The position numbers and the translations under genes are program-made. Under the pieces are notes generated by a model. It did not search any database and was not told where the DNA came from. It saw nothing but the letters and a program-made list of their open reading frames with translations. Below are positions 61,436 to 64,000 of a DNA stretch of 64,000 bases, piece by piece. Positions within the stretch are counted from its first letter, which is position 1. Every line of letters starts with the position of its first letter. The stretch is taken from the NCBI RefSeq assembly GCF_964204865.1, contig NC_135259.1, forward strand, positions 8,566,974 to 8,630,973, given 5' to 3'. This DNA is from Styela clava (taxonomy: Eukaryota > Chordata > Ascidiacea > Stolidobranchia > Styelidae).

Positions 61436-61620
61436 ACATTTGAACCCACGTACATTTGAACCCATGTGTATATCCACGGGTTCAATCTATATGCGGGTGC
61501 TAAAACCCATGGGTTAGGGTTAGTGTGGGTTCAACTATCCGAAAAACAAAAAAAAATTCCATAGGTGCAATAGCATACAGGTGCAATTGCCAAGGGTTCA
61601 AATGTACGTGGGTTCAAATG
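61436..61620 (+). repeat. Dispersed foldback repeat T, copy 2
   Basis: Its ends ACATTTGAACCCACGTACAT and the reverse complement ATGTACGTGGGTTCAAATGT are an exact inverted pair. The interior has ACCCATGGGTTAGGGTTAGT. It is the inverse of 33687-33848 and lies within about 30 bases of the fucosyltransferase stop, so it is probably in the 3' UTR. Confidence 0.85.
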
Positions 61621-62392
61621 TAATGGAACCGGTCCCCAGTCTGGTACTGAACTAAACACTTTCACTGCATTCATTTATTTATTTTAACAAGCTAATATTG
61701 TTGCTTTGATTACATGTGTTTGAAGAACAGCAAGAACTAAATCATTTATTCTACTTTCTAATATTGTGCAGAATTGATTTGCAGTTTTTTTTATATTTTT
61801 TGCTTTTATTTTCTTACAAATGCTATTGCACTGTGTTGTGTTTTACTGTCATTGACATAATAATATTTATTGCTGAACATACAGAAATATTTGCTTCTTA
61901 AAATTATCGGACTAAAATGATATAAATTTCCACAGACAAATATAAATAATCAGCCGGGACCCCCAGTTTGGAGATCCCTGATATAAACGGATCCATGATG
62001 TGATTTTAACATATGCCTGTTCGAAGTGCTGATTTTGTTTGGATAAAGTACTTACAAAAAAAAAAGGAATGGCATTGCCAGCAAGCAAAGTCACAGTTAA
62101 CGTTGACGGATTTCCACTCCTGAAAATATGTTTTTTTGTTGCTGCCGGTAATCTTGCCATCAAGCAAAGCCACACATCCTTCCTCAAAATTGAGTTGCTT
62201 GTTGCTGTCGATAATAGAAATATAGGATTTGGAGGTAACTTGAAACTGCCGACGGCGCGACAAAATGGAAGGAAAGAGAGGTTCCACAAGTCGCTAATAT
62301 GTATTTAAACTACTGCAGCGCTTGCCAAATGCACCGCCCGTTAGAACTAGCATAAGGTACAAAATAAGTACACAGAATTTCATAATCGGACA

Positions 62393-63740
62393 CGTTAGTG
62401 GACATAACGGTCGTTTTGGTAATTTGTTGTTGTTGTCTTTGACATAGTTAATAAAAAGTCTCTTTACTTTTTTATTACTGGACCAATTGCTTTGAAATTT
62501 TCAGTACTTAAAGATGGATTTATTTCTAGAAGGCTATCACTTTTATTTATTTCTAAATTTTCTATGAATCCTATGAGATCTGCAATTTCATTCAAAAATT
62601 CACTGTATTAACTTTTACGCATGGGAACACTGATTTAGCACTTATCTCTAGCGTGACGGCTGATTCTGAAAATCCTTGCTACTGGAAACTCGGAAGTTTT
62701 TTTGAGGGTACCGGTAACGTCAAAGGTAAATGACTATTTCGCTATGGTCTACGCGTCCATATATTGAAGCATTGCTCTCTTGTTGCCTTTGACCTAATGG
62801 AAAATTACGCCGACGAGTTCTCACTATACTAGTTACTACGTCATCAATGGAACATACTAATTTGCGTTCGATTTCGGCAGGATTGTCTTTTAAAAATTCG
62901 AGTCTCGCAAACGAAGTCCACTTTATGCAAGCTGTAAACGCCAAAAATCATAAAAAATTATATATATAGAATGAAATTTGCCACAAAAATGTTTGCGTGA
63001 TAAACCACCTTTAGATAAATAAGATGCGGTGTTTTAGCGCGTATGAGTGCCAAGTTCGTTAGAATTAGTAATCAATGAAATATCTCCACTTATATATTTG
63101 TCTACAAGAAATTAGATATGAGGCACCACACTTTTCAAGGCCGGAATATTTTATCTTAAATTTTTTTGCGTACTCACAATATAGGATGTCGCAGACATCT
63201 ATTAGAATCTCGCATAACGTTTAGTAGCGAGACGACTGATGTTCAAACAATAGAAGAGTATTGAAAAATGGATTGTGGCTGATTGATTGATGGCTTCTTT
63301 GAGCTCGATTTTGTTCAAGCCTTTGCTGACTCAAGCTATGCTTGCTTCGAGTCACATTCCACAGGCTCAAGTTGAATAAAATGCATAAAACGACGTGGTC
63401 GACTCAACTTGACAACGAGCTTGATCGACTTCATTTAAGTGTTAAGAATAATTGGACACGTAATGGACCTATGTATCGTTTTGGTATTTTTGTTGTTGTG
63501 GTTGTTCTTTGACATAGTTATGAAAAATTCGCTTTTCTCTTTGATGACTGGACCAATTGCTTTAAAATTTTCCGTGGTTAAAGATGGAATTTTTCTCTAG
63601 AAGGGTATTACTTTTACTTATTTCTGAATTTCTGCAAGTTCTTGCTTCGCAAATATTTTGCTGTACTGCTACCGTTAAGACTACTGCTTCGCTTTGGTCT
63701 ACGTATCCATATATTTAAGCATTGCTCTCAGCGAGTAGCC
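62393..63740. repeat. Two diverged direct repeats about 1.07 kb apart
   Basis: Copy 1 is about 62393-62785 and copy 2 about 63455-63740. Both contain GACACGT, TTTGACATAGTTA, ACTGGACCAATTGCTTT, TTAAAGATGGA, TCTAGAAGG, GGTCTACG and CATATATTGAAGCATTGCTC (copy 2 with T for G at one place), in the same order. They are non-coding, an old tandem duplication or two copies of one transposon. Confidence 0.7.
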
Positions 63741-64000
63741 GATTTTGTAAGTCGCAATGTTTTACATAAGTAGGAAATTTCTTTTGTTGAGACGAAACAC
63801 AGTGATACCAATGACCCAAATGATTAGTACCTTAAAACATTCGAATATTAAATCAAAAGACATTCTAGTTGGCAACAGATAAGGGTATTGCATGTATTCG
63901 GTGTAGACTCATATAAGGTAATTGGATCTCTCCCAATATCGGCCTTCCCATAGATTCAGCGGAGATATCTCATATTTTGTAATCATTTCAAAATACCACA

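Larger units (their letters stand above)
61409..64000. other. Repeat-containing region downstream of the fucosyltransferase
   Basis: No conserved exon was recognised. It holds T repeat copy 2, a hAT-like end near 61957 and a pair of roughly 1-kb-spaced direct repeats. The last 260 bases show nothing recognisable. Confidence 0.5.

Noticed and set aside
1..64000. CRISPR arrays, bacterial operons, prophage or integrated virus
   Set aside because: No regularly spaced repeats, Shine-Dalgarno-led gene runs or viral genes were seen. All genes are intron-containing animal genes or simple animal single-exon genes.

Overview
The window is nuclear DNA of an animal. It is AT-rich, the genes are split by short GT-AG introns, and the space between genes is full of worn-down DNA transposons and small foldback elements. 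EMRE points to Metazoa. Two mitochondrial genes (MRPS21 and NFU1) lie on one strand only 45 bases apart, with a splice acceptor directly after the first stop codon. That is the layout of a spliced-leader operon, as in tunicates. A marine invertebrate, perhaps an ascidian, is my best guess, but species and phylum are inference.

Layout. 1-5 kb: 5' end of MOCS3 (minus, runs off the edge), EMRE/SMDT1 (minus), then repeat-rich DNA with a 26-bp-TIR foldback element and a hAT-type MITE with perfect 8-bp target duplications. 5.2-8.8 kb: MRPS21 (2 exons) and NFU1 (5 exons), plus strand. 10-16.5 kb: RAD51C-like recombinase (minus, 10 exons, about 623 aa) with a C-terminal extension of roughly 270 residues. 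18.2 kb: intronless SUMO (minus) ending in GG plus one residue. 18.5-28.8 kb: gene-poor, with a 1.76-kb non-autonomous hAT element, tandem duplications and dispersed repeats. 28.8-50.6 kb: MSH5 (plus, 24 exons, about 973 aa). Its 8-kb intron 8 carries two tandem single-exon GNAT/aaNAT-like acetyltransferase genes on the opposite strand. 50.6-57 kb: gene-poor, with a hAT element nested inside an older repeat. 57.1-61.4 kb: a type II membrane alpha-1,3-fucosyltransferase of family GT10 (5 exons). 61.4-64 kb: repeats only.

How the genes relate. MRPS21 and NFU1 both act in mitochondria (ribosome; Fe-S cluster delivery), as does EMRE (calcium uniporter), and MOCS3 supplies thiocarboxylated sulfur carriers in the cytosol. 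RAD51C and MSH5 both act in homologous recombination, with SUMO between them. That neighbourhood may be chance.

All exon models were made by hand from splice sites, reading phase and remembered family sequences. For each complete multi-exon gene the exon lengths sum to an exact multiple of three.
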